Positions 1-7,472 of a stretch of 64,000 bases of DNA are shown here, in pieces (the stretch's first letter is position 1; the number at the start of each line of letters is the position of its first letter). The notes beneath the pieces were generated by a model. The model did not search any database. It was given only the letters and a program-made list of their open reading frames with translations, and was not told where the DNA came from. Source of the DNA: Streptomyces lomondensis (GTDB lineage Bacteria > Actinomycetota > Actinomycetes > Streptomycetales > Streptomycetaceae); contig NZ_BMWC01000009.1 in the NCBI RefSeq assembly GCF_014651035.1, forward strand, positions 248,001 to 312,000. The letters are read 5' to 3'. The position numbers and the translations under genes are program-made.

Positions 1-549
1 GTGGCCGGCACCGGTTCGGTCGCGGTGGGTCGGCTGCCCGACGGCGGCCCGGTCCAGGTCGGCGGCTGGGGCGCCGTACTCGGTGACGAGGGCGGCGCGG
101 CGGGACTCGTCCGCGAGGCCGCGCGGGCCGTCTGGGCGGCACACGACCGCGGCGAGGAACCCGACGCGCTGGCGACCGGACTGGTCGAGGCCTTCGGTGT
201 GGCCGAGGTGCCCGCGCTCGGCGCGGCGCTGGAGGCCGCCACGGACGTCTCCGCCGAGTGGGGCCGGCACTCACCGGTCGTGTTCACGGCCGCCGCGGCG
301 GGCTCGCCGCTCGCCCGCGCGGTGATCGCCGACGGCGGCCGGGCGCTCGCCGCGCTCGTCGTACGGCTCGCGGCGCGCGGGGTCGCGGTGGACGACGTGG
401 TCGTGGCGGGCGGCACGGTACTCGCCCAGCCCGCGCTGTACGAGGCGTTCACCGCCGCGCTCGCCGAAGCCCTGCCCGGAGCCCGCCCGCAGCCCCTGCG
501 CGTGCCGCCGGTCGAGGGCGCGGTGGCGCTGGCCCGTTCTCTTCTGTGA
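1..549 (+). CDS. N-acetylglucosamine kinase-like (BadF/BadG family) protein, 3' part
   Basis: The frame is open from the first base, so the gene begins outside the window and the GTG at base 1 is probably an internal valine. The visible 182 residues start with AGTGS, a phosphate-binding glycine motif of the ASKHA sugar-kinase fold, followed by WGAVLGDEGG. The C-terminal part holds the adenosine-side motif VVAGGTVLAQP (about residues 134-144). This matches the C-terminal half of BadF/BadG/BcrA-type N-acetylglucosamine kinases, which phosphorylate amino sugars in the cytoplasm. The MurR/RpiR regulator further right would fit amino-sugar recycling, but the two are not adjacent and the link is inference. 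The substrate cannot be read from the sequence. Confidence 0.75.
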   Translation: MAGTGSVAVGRLPDGGPVQVGGWGAVLGDEGGAAGLVREAARAVWAAHDRGEEPDALATGLVEAFGVAEVPALGAALEAATDVSAEWGRHSPVVFTAAAAGSPLARAVIADGGRALAALVVRLAARGVAVDDVVVAGGTVLAQPALYEAFTAALAEALPGARPQPLRVPPVEGAVALARSLL

Positions 550-593
550 CCCGGGCGGTCGCCGTTCACGTTCCGGACACCGCTCCGTGGCCG

Positions 594-611
594 GACCCTC
601 TCCGAAGGGTC
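594..611. terminator. Weak hairpin after the kinase gene
   Basis: GACCCT and AGGGTC form a perfect 6-bp stem with a 6-nt loop 45 bp after the kinase stop codon. There is no U-tract, as usual in Streptomyces. It is a plausible but weak terminator. Confidence 0.35.
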
Positions 612-704
612 ACGACACGGCCGTAGATCTTCGCTCGTCACCCCGGCCGCACGGCCGAAGTCGCGCAGCAGAACCCCTTGGCAGAACTCAAGAGAGGCAC
701 CCCC

Positions 705-2618
705 ATGCCGTCATCAGCCGGGCACCGCACCGCCGCCGTCAACAGGCGGGGTTTCCTCAAGACCTCCCTCGGGGCCTCGGCGGGCGTGCTCGCCGCTCCG
801 GCCTTCGTCACCTGGCTGGGCGCCGCGGACGCGAAGGCTGCCACGGGCTTCGCCGCGTTCGTCGACGACTACAAGTCGAACGTCGTGGCGAACCAGACCC
901 CCGAGACCAACGCGGTCGTCCGGATCCTGGGCGGCATGGCGAAGGTGTGGAAGACCGGCGACGCCTGGGACACCGGCCTGGTCCTGGACCGCGAGGTGCT
1001 GCGCGCCAACATGCGCTACTGCGCCCGCGTCACGCAGGCCCGCACCGAGGCGCAGGCGAAGGAGGCCTTCCTCTACGACCGCCAGCACCAGAGCTACGCC
1101 ATGATCGCCGGCCTCGGCCCGCTCGCCGACCTGTACAAGGCGGGCGCCAAGGCGGTCACGTCGATCACCGGCGCCCCGGACGGCACGCCGCCCGGGAAGA
1201 TCAGCGACACCCTGCCCGCCGACGCCCCGGCCGGGTCCGCGCTCGGGGCGGGCTCGTACGACTCGGAGCTGGGCCGGGTCGCGAAGCTGGTCGACACCGT
1301 GCGCGGCCCGTTCGCCTCGGGCAACCCGGCCAAGTTCGCCTTCCAGTACCCGCGTCCGTGGCGCATGAACGAGGACAGCGAGGTCGTCGACACCGGGAAG
1401 AAGGACGCCTTCGGCTACCCGGTGTACGACTCGGACGTCGTCGTCGCCCCGCAACTGCTGCGCCAGCGCTCCGAGAACGCGGAGGAGGACGGCGGCTTCC
1501 CCAGCGGCCACACCAACGCCTTCCACCTGGCCGCGCTGGCCTTCGCGTACGCGGTGCCCGAGCGCTTCCAGGAGCTGGTGACGCGTGCGTTCGAGCTCAG
1601 CCACACCCGGATCATGGCGGGCATGCACTCCACCGTCGACGTCGTCGGCGGCCGGATCATGGCCACCGCGCTGACCGCAGCGGCGCTGGCCGACCCGGCG
1701 AACGCGGAGCTGAAGGCGGCGGCACGCACCCAGGCCCTCGCCTACTTCACGCGGCGGACCGGCACGACGGCGGACACGCTGTACGCCTACGCCCACCCGG
1801 GCGCCGGGGACGCGTACGCCGACCGCGAGGCCAACGCCCGTGCGGTCGGGCCCAAGTTGACGTACGTCCTGCCGCGCCGCGGCCGCAAGGACCCGCTCAC
1901 CGTGCCGAAGGGCGCGGAGGTGCTGCTGGAGACGCGGCTGCCGTATCTGACCGCGGCGCAGCGGCGCGAGGTGCTGCGCACGACCGGGCTGCCCTCCGGG
2001 TACGTCCTGCTGGACGGCTTCGAGCAGTGGGGCCGGCTGAACTTGTTCGCCGCGGCGGACGGGTACGGCGCCTTCGACACCGACGTCACCGTGACGCTGG
2101 ACGCGGCGGCCGGCGGCTTCCACGCGGCCGACAGCTGGCGCAACGACATCGAGGGCGACGGCGCTCTGACCAAGCGCGGCACGGGCACGCTCACCCTCAC
2201 CGGCCACAACCGCTACCACGGCGGGACGGTCGTCGAGGCCGGCACGCTGGTCGCCGGGTCGCCCAACGCCCTGGGCCAGGGCGACGTCCGGGTCACCGGC
2301 GGCACGCTCCGCGCGGACCAGGTCCTGCGGGTGCGCGGCTCGTACGTCCAGGAGGGCGGGGCGACGCTGGAGTTGCTGCTGCGCAAGCACCACGGCCCGG
2401 CCCTCACGGTCAGCCGACGCGCCCTGCTGGGCGAGGGCAGTGTGCTGTCGCTGCGGCTCGACACCGAGCGGCCGCCGGTCGCGGGCACGACCGTCCCGGT
2501 GCTGTCGGCTCCGTCACTGCGCGGCCGGTTCGACCGGGTCGAGCTGGACTCGACGACCCTGCGGGCCGTGCCCGTCCACACGGCTGACGGACTGTCGGTG
2601 CGACTCGTGCGGCGGTGA
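705..2618 (+). CDS. Tat-exported PAP2/vanadium haloperoxidase-like protein with beta-strand repeat
   Basis: The 637-residue protein has an N-terminal twin-arginine signal (NRRGFLKTS, about residues 10-18, then a hydrophobic stretch and an Ala-rich cleavage region), so it should be exported folded. The PAP2/vanadium haloperoxidase active-site motifs occur in order: KFAFQYPRP (about 210), PSGHTN (about 265) and SHTRIMAGMHSTVD (about 300). They suggest a secreted acid phosphatase or haloperoxidase. Near residues 485-540 the pattern GTGTLTLTG..NRYHGGTVVEAGTLVAGS matches the autotransporter-associated beta-strand repeat, unusual in a Gram-positive enzyme. ATG 705 is preferred over the in-frame TTG at 678 because AGAGAGG (691-697) is correctly spaced. 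The substrate is unknown. Confidence 0.8.
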   Translation: MPSSAGHRTAAVNRRGFLKTSLGASAGVLAAPAFVTWLGAADAKAATGFAAFVDDYKSNVVANQTPETNAVVRILGGMAKVWKTGDAWDTGLVLDREVLRANMRYCARVTQARTEAQAKEAFLYDRQHQSYAMIAGLGPLADLYKAGAKAVTSITGAPDGTPPGKISDTLPADAPAGSALGAGSYDSELGRVAKLVDTVRGPFASGNPAKFAFQYPRPWRMNEDSEVVDTGKKDAFGYPVYDSDVVVAPQLLRQRSENAEEDGGFPSGHTNAFHLAALAFAYAVPERFQELVTRAFELSHTRIMAGMHSTVDVVGGRIMATALTAAALADPANAELKAAARTQALAYFTRRTGTTADTLYAYAHPGAGDAYADREANARAVGPKLTYVLPRRGRKDPLTVPKGAEVLLETRLPYLTAAQRREVLRTTGLPSGYVLLDGFEQWGRLNLFAAADGYGAFDTDVTVTLDAAAGGFHAADSWRNDIEGDGALTKRGTGTLTLTGHNRYHGGTVVEAGTLVAGSPNALGQGDVRVTGGTLRADQVLRVRGSYVQEGGATLELLLRKHHGPALTVSRRALLGEGSVLSLRLDTERPPVAGTTVPVLSAPSLRGRFDRVELDSTTLRAVPVHTADGLSVRLVRR

Positions 2619-2639
2619 CGCCGTGCGCGGCGGGGGCTG

Positions 2640-4324
2640 ATGCAGAGTGGGTCCATGAGGGACCTCTGGACCGCTCCCGCCGTCCCGCGGCCGCTGTCGC
2701 TCCCGCCCCCGGTGCCCCCGGAGGCCGTGCGGCGGACGGGCAGGCGGTGGCCGGTGCTACTCCTCGTGGTCCTGCTGCTCGGGCAGATGGCCCTCGCGAT
2801 GGTGACGGCCGCCGTGCGGCAGACGCCGACGATCGACGAACCGGTGTACGTGGGCGCGGCCGCGGAGTACGTCCACGAGCACCGGCTGCGCCACAACCCC
2901 GAGCACCCGCCGCTCGGCAAGCTGGTCATCGGTGCGGGAGTCGCCCTCGCCGATCCGCACATCGACTCGTCCTTCACCGGGGACCAGGGCCGGGTGGGGC
3001 GGCAGCTGCTCTACGAGTCGGGCAACGATCCGTGGCGGTTGACGCTGTGGGCCCGCCTTCCGGTGATCGCGCTGACGTTGCTGTTCGGGCTGGTGGTGTT
3101 CGCCTTCGCCCGCGAACTGGCCGGGCCCGTCGGCGCGTTGGCGGCGCTCGCCCTGTACTGCTTCTCCCCCGACGTCATCGCCCACGGCTCCCTCGCCACG
3201 CTCGATGTGCCGGCCGCCGGGTTCGTGCTGACGTCGGCGTGGCTGGCGTGGCGGGCCCGCCGGAGGCCCGGGCTGTACGTCCCGCTCGCGGGGTGGCGCT
3301 GGGCGCCGCACTGGCTACAAAGATGAGTACGCTGCCCGCCGCTCCGGTGCTGATGGCGCTGGCCGCGGTGTCGGTGTGGCACGGGTGCGCGGGGGGCCGG
3401 CGCCTGGTACGTGCGGTGGCCGGCGCGGGGTTGGTGGCCCTGGCCGCGGTCGCGGTCGTGTGGGCCGCGTATCTGGTCGTCGATCCTCGGCTGCGCTGGA
3501 CTCCGGAGCAGCATGTGCCGGTGGTGCACGGGATGCGGGGTCTGCTGGTCGAGGCGCTGCCGTTCCCGGAGGCCTACCGGGACGGGATGCGCGTGCAGTT
3601 CGCACTGGAGAACCGGCCGTGGCAGGGGTTTCTGTACGGGCGGCTGTACGACGGCTCGCTCTGGTACTACCTGCCGGCCGCGCTGCTGGTGAAGACGCCG
3701 CTGGGTGCGCTCGCGCTGTGGGTCGCCGGTGCCGTTGTGGTGGTGGCGGTACGGCGGCTGCGACCTGCCGCTCCTTATGTACTGGCCGCTCCCCTGGTGC
3801 TGCTGGCTGCGGCCATGCAGGGGACGCGGGATCTCGGGACCCGCTACGCGGTGTTCCTGCCGTTGTTCCTCGCGGTGGCGGCGGGGGGCCTGCTCGTGGT
3901 GCGGCGGCGGTGGGTGCCGGCCGGGGTGGCCGTGCTGGTGGCGTTCGTCGCGGTCAGCTCGCTGCGGACGTTTCCCTACTATCTGCCGTACTCCAACGAG
4001 GCGTTCGGGGGGCCGGGCAGGACCCGGGAGTGGTTGCACGACTCCAACGTGGACTGGGGGCAGGATCTCGGGCGGCTCGCGGATCGGCTGCGGGAGCGGT
4101 ATGCGGGTGAGCGGGTGTGGCTTGTCTACAAGGGGAGTGGGGTGCCGGGGTTCTACGGCATCAGGAGTGCCGATCCTCGCGGGGTGCCTGTCGGCGACGT
4201 GCGCGGGGTGTTGGTGGTGTCGGACTCGGCTGCCGCGAAGGCTACGGGGCGGCTGGCCGAGTTGATCGGCAGTAGCCGCCCCGTTGATCATGTCGGGTAC
4301 TCGATCACGATCTATCGCCGTTGA
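2640..4324 (+). pseudogene. GT39/ArnT-like membrane glycosyltransferase, frameshifted
   Basis: Two overlapping frames together encode one polytopic glycosyltransferase of the protein-mannosyltransferase (GT-C) superfamily. The first frame (2640 to a stop at 3326) has the N-terminal TIDEPVY and NPEHPPLGKL motifs typical of the catalytic first loop. The second frame continues with VALGAALATKMSTLPAA and ends at 4324 with SNVDWGQDLGRLADRL. Reading breaks in a G run: restoring one G at 3290-3293 gives LAGVALGAALATKMS without interruption. So the gene carries a one-base deletion or a homopolymer sequence error. If intact it would transfer sugar from a polyprenyl-phosphate donor at the outer membrane face. 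An alternative start is ATG 2655. Confidence 0.8.
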
Positions 4325-4340
4325 GCGTCCCTTACTTGTC

Positions 4341-4390
4341 GGCTGCGGGTTCGCTGTGGCTGGTCGCGCAGTTCCCCGCGCCCCTAAAAG
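4341..4390. repeat. Recurrent Streptomyces intergenic repeat element
   Basis: The stretch containing TGGTCGCGCAGTTCCCCGCG followed by CCCCTAAAAG matches, from memory, a sequence scattered many times between genes in Streptomyces genomes. It lies 17 bp after the glycosyltransferase stop and just before the convergent DUF3662 gene. It encodes nothing visible. Its function is not established; it may act in transcription termination. Confidence 0.55.
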
Positions 4391-4399
4391 AAGGGCGTT

Positions 4400-4801
4400 T
4401 CAGTGTGCGGCGTGGAAGAAGCCGTCGGTGCTTACGTTGGGCATCACCCTGCTGGCCACCTTGTAGCGGCCGTTGGGGACGTCGGGGCACCTCGCCACGT
4501 GGACCGCCAGGGGGCCCGCCCACTCGTAGCCACGGCGTTCCGCGTGGCGGGCCAGGCTGTCGGTGAGGGCCTGGCCCACGTCGGTACCGCTGCGGGTCAG
4601 GTGTTCGTGTACGTCGTCGGGCAGTTCCACGTCGTAGGCGTTGGGGACCATGACGCGGCCCTCACGGCACACCACGGCGTTCTCGTCGCACTCGCGTCGC
4701 AGGGCGTCGACGACCTCGACCGGTTCCTTGTCGAGGACTCGCGCCCACAGCGCCTCCCATCGGCTCTCCAGGGTCTCTTCCAGCGCGCTCAGGGCGCCCA
4801 T
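4400..4801 (-). CDS. Stand-alone DUF3662 (FhaA N-terminal domain) protein
   Basis: The 133-residue protein matches the N-terminal domain of FhaA: an amphipathic start ending in ALWARVLDKEP, then EVVDALRRECDENAVVCREGRVMVPNAY, close to the family's RELDDNAVV...RVLVPN pattern, and VELPDDVHEHL. In FhaA this domain is followed by a linker and an FHA phosphothreonine-binding domain and works with cell-wall Ser/Thr kinases. Here the FHA domain is absent and the frame closes right after the domain. The role is therefore unclear; an adaptor or decoy in kinase signalling is inference. A small hydrophilic gene lies 54 bp upstream on the same strand. Confidence 0.7.
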   Translation of the reverse strand: MGALSALEETLESRWEALWARVLDKEPVEVVDALRRECDENAVVCREGRVMVPNAYDVELPDDVHEHLTRSGTDVGQALTDSLARHAERRGYEWAGPLAVHVARCPDVPNGRYKVASRVMPNVSTDGFFHAAH

Positions 4802-4855
4802 GCGGTCTCACCTGCCGGAAACGTCGTCGGTTCGGTTGCGGTGGCCGGGGGTGTG

Positions 4856-5017
4856 CTACCGCTTGTCGTAGTCGTCGGGGCGCACCTCGGCCTCCTCCAG
4901 GGCCTCGCGCATCGTGCGGCCGGTCGCGCCCGGCGGCCGGTTCCGGTTCTCGTCCTGGTGTTCCAGGACCTCGTCGGTCGTCGCCGTCTTCGGCCGGTTC
5001 TCCTCGGGGACGGTCAT
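4856..5017 (-). CDS. Small hydrophilic hypothetical protein
   Basis: A 53-residue, highly charged protein (MTVPEENRPKT at the start, EEAEVRPDDYDKR at the end) with no membrane segment and no recognised domain. ATG 5017 is chosen because GAGGAG sits about 8 bases upstream on the minus strand (5025-5030); a longer in-frame start at 5089 has no such site. It precedes the DUF3662 gene on the same strand by 54 bp and may be co-transcribed. No function can be assigned. Confidence 0.5.
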   Translation of the reverse strand: MTVPEENRPKTATTDEVLEHQDENRNRPPGATGRTMREALEEAEVRPDDYDKR

Positions 5018-5184
5018 GCCGGTGGCTCCTCGTCCGTCGTACGGGATCTTCTGCGGCGGCGGGTTCCCGCCCGGCGCTCGGGTATCCACCTGCCGGGCAC
5101 CTCATGTGCTCCCGTGAAGAAGCCCTGGTCACCACGGTGCGTGAGCTATGTTGAACGTCCCTGGGAGACGAAGGAGGCGCACCG

Positions 5185-6102
5185 GTGCCATCGCCGCAGC
5201 AGGCACGCGCACAGGCATCCGCGATCACCTCGGGGAAGGCCGCCCCGGAAGCGGAGGTCTCCCCGTCCGCCCAGCTCAGGACGCTCTTCGACCGGCCCCG
5301 GCTGTCCCCGGGCCAGCGGCGCATCGCCCAGTACCTGATCGAGCACATCACCGAGGCGGCGTTCCTGTCGATCACGGATCTCGCGGACCGGGCCGGGGTG
5401 AGCCAGCCCTCGGTGACGCGGTTCGCCTCCGCGGTCGGCTTCAGCGGCTACCCGGCGTTGCGGGAGAAGCTCCAGTCGATCGCGCTCGGCACCCTCGCCG
5501 GCGGGCCGGCCGAGGAGAACCGGGGCAACGAGCTGCAGGCGGCCGTCGACGCCGAGATCGAGAACCTGGAGAACCTGCGGCGGGACTTCGCCGACCCGGA
5601 CCTGGTGATCGACATCGGCCGCAAACTGTCGTCGTCGACACCGCTGACCGTCCTCGGCCTGCGCATCTCCGTCTCGCTCGCGGAGTACTTCGCCTACGCC
5701 GCCCGCCGGATCCACCCCGACGTCAGGCTCGTGACCCGCGGCGGCAGCGTCGCCTACGACGCGCTGCTGCAGTCCCGCGAGGCGGGCGGCACCTGGGTGC
5801 TGGCGTTCTCCATGCCCCGGCACGCCCAGGAGACCCTGACGGCCGTCCGGGTGGCGCGGGGCGCCGGGCTGAAGGTCGCCCTGATCACCGACCTGGCGCT
5901 CGGGCCGCTCGCCGACGAGGCCGACGTCGCCTTCGCCACCGGGACCGGATCGCGCCTGGTCTTCGACTCCTACGCCGCCCCGGGCGTGATGTGCTCGGCG
6001 CTGCTCCAGGCCATGACGGACGCGGATCCGGAGCGGACGCAGGCCCGGCTGGAGGAGTACGAACAGGTCGCCGACCAGCACCAGTTCTTTCTCCGGGACT
6101 GA
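5185..6102 (+). CDS. MurR/RpiR family transcriptional regulator
   Basis: The 305-residue protein has an N-terminal HTH_6 domain (about residues 30-105, with AFLSITDLADRAGVSQPSVT followed by RFASAVGFSGYPALREKL) and a SIS phosphosugar-binding domain (about 130-265, with LTVLGLRISVSLAEYFAYA and WVLAFSMPRHAQET). Members repress sugar or amino-sugar phosphate genes and release DNA on binding a phosphosugar. GTG 5185 follows AAGGAGG (5171-5177). The nearest palindromes of the RpiR type lie just downstream, at 6164-6192. The N-acetylglucosamine-kinase-like gene at the window's left edge makes an amino-sugar effector plausible, not proven. Confidence 0.85.
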   Translation: MPSPQQARAQASAITSGKAAPEAEVSPSAQLRTLFDRPRLSPGQRRIAQYLIEHITEAAFLSITDLADRAGVSQPSVTRFASAVGFSGYPALREKLQSIALGTLAGGPAEENRGNELQAAVDAEIENLENLRRDFADPDLVIDIGRKLSSSTPLTVLGLRISVSLAEYFAYAARRIHPDVRLVTRGGSVAYDALLQSREAGGTWVLAFSMPRHAQETLTAVRVARGAGLKVALITDLALGPLADEADVAFATGTGSRLVFDSYAAPGVMCSALLQAMTDADPERTQARLEEYEQVADQHQFFLRD

Positions 6103-6163
6103 CCTCCTCCGGGAAGAGCGGCAGCCACCCGACTACTCACGTGGAGCATCCACAACAAAGCAC

Positions 6164-6192
6164 GCATGAATGTTTTCATGCTCCTTGAAAAC
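6164..6192. promoter_or_regulatory. Overlapping palindromes, candidate RpiR-type operator and promoter
   Basis: GCATGAA-tgtt-TTCATGC (6164-6181) is a perfect inverted repeat overlapping a second one, GTTTTCA-N7-TGAAAAC (6172-6192). Both share the TGAA-N4-TTCA pattern known for RpiR-family operators. The area is strikingly AT-rich for this genome. TTGAAA (6185-6190) with AATACT 17 bp later could be a promoter reading right. The rest of the 6103-6384 gap shows no gene. Confidence 0.5.
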
Positions 6193-6384
6193 CGGATGGC
6201 ATATATAAATACTGCTCACGGATCGAGACCCGGCCGTTCCGGATCCGTTCCGCACCCGAGGAGGCCGGGTCCTACCCGCTTCGGCGCCCCGGGTGTCCGT
6301 GGCGGCCCCGGTCATCCCCTAGGCCGGGGCCGCCCCGACCCCGTCGTCCACCCTCACGACGCCGCACACCCGGAAGCGATGATC

Positions 6385-6759
6385 ATGCCCCTGACGTCCA
6401 CGCGCATCAGCCCGGACTGGCCCCGCCAGGTCAAGACCCCCGGAAGCTACGACTGGGAGCGCTCTGCGGCCAAGTGGCTGCGCGAGCTGGTCCCCGCGCG
6501 CTACGCCGGCTACCCCGTGTTCATCCGCCACCCCGTGCTCCTCGCCCGGCACGCCCAGATCCAGGTCCAGCACGAGATCCGGGTCGCCCGCACCGCCCTC
6601 CAGACCGCCCGCGCCGACCTGCCCGGGCTCGGACTGCACGAGGGCGTCATCGAGCACACGATCAAGCTGTACGCGGCCGAGGTCATGCAGCTCCAGCACA
6701 TCGCGCGCGGCGTACGGGCGGTCACCCAGGCCCTGGTGGAGGCGAACCGCCAGCCGTGA
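6385..6759 (+). CDS. Conserved hypothetical protein
   Basis: A 124-residue soluble protein with no recognised domain. It has an aromatic N-terminal part (SPDWPRQVKTPGSYDWERSA) and a long predicted helical second half (residues 55-120, LARHAQIQVQHEIRVARTAL onward) that could form a coiled coil. ATG 6385 is preferred to ATG 6379 because GGAAG at 6372-6376 gives proper spacing only to the former. The palindromes at 6164-6192 lie about 200 bp upstream and may control it. Codon use is typical, so it is likely real. Confidence 0.6.
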   Translation: MPLTSTRISPDWPRQVKTPGSYDWERSAAKWLRELVPARYAGYPVFIRHPVLLARHAQIQVQHEIRVARTALQTARADLPGLGLHEGVIEHTIKLYAAEVMQLQHIARGVRAVTQALVEANRQP

Positions 6760-6802
6760 CCGGGCGGGCATGATCCGGGCCGCGCGTGGCACCCGGGAGT
6801 GA

Positions 6803-7369
6803 ATGAGCACCACAGAAGTCCGCCGCGGCGAGCCGGTGACCACGGTCCTGACCTGGCAGGTGCGACCCGGCCGGGAGCGGCAGTTCGAGGAGTGGACGCG
6901 CGGCATCACCCGCTGCGCCAGAGAGTTCCCGGGCAACGAGGGCGTCTCCTGGCTGACGCCGGAGGACGGCCACCGCTACCACGCGGTGCTGCGCTGGTCC
7001 GACCAGCACCGGCTCGCGGCCTGGCTGGAGTCCGAGGAACGGGCGCACTGGCACCGGCGGATCGAGGGCATCGCCGCCGAGGTCAGCAGCGAACGCCAGT
7101 CGACGACCGGCATGGAGACCTGGTTCAGCCTGCCGGGCACCACCGTGCAGGCCCCGCCCCGCTGGAAGATGGTCCTCACGACCTTCCTCGGGGCCTATCC
7201 GTTCGTCGTGCTCATCCAGTGGCTGGTGACACCGCACACCACGGGCTGGCCGATGCCGCTGCGGGCCGCCGTGTTCCCGCTGGTGCTGCTGCCGGTGCTG
7301 ACGTACCTGGTGATGCCTCGGCTCAGCCGGCTGCTGCGGCAGTGGCTCTACCCACACGACGGCCACTGA
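6803..7369 (+). CDS. Antibiotic biosynthesis monooxygenase (ABM)-domain membrane protein
   Basis: The 188-residue protein begins with an ABM/dimeric alpha-beta barrel domain (about residues 10-105: PVTTVLTWQVRPGRERQFEE and GVSWLTPEDGHRYHAVLRW) and ends with two hydrophobic segments (about 122-142 and 150-172), followed by a basic tail. The same two-part layout occurs in actinobacterial proteins where a cofactor-less oxygenase-like domain is tethered to the membrane. Nothing shows a specific substrate. The start at 6803 has a GGGAG element only 3-4 bases upstream, so the exact start is uncertain. Confidence 0.65.
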   Translation: MSTTEVRRGEPVTTVLTWQVRPGRERQFEEWTRGITRCAREFPGNEGVSWLTPEDGHRYHAVLRWSDQHRLAAWLESEERAHWHRRIEGIAAEVSSERQSTTGMETWFSLPGTTVQAPPRWKMVLTTFLGAYPFVVLIQWLVTPHTTGWPMPLRAAVFPLVLLPVLTYLVMPRLSRLLRQWLYPHDGH

Positions 7370-7472
7370 GGCACCGCCAGGGCCGATGTGACGGATGGGG
7401 CCCCAGGGTTGCGTGAGCACTCCGCGAGCACGAGGCCGTCTCGAATCGGGCCGCGTGTGCGATGCTCAACGC

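Noticed and set aside
4341..4390. Insertion-sequence end
   Set aside because: No transposase, target duplication or partner repeat is in the window. It fits better as a known scattered intergenic element.
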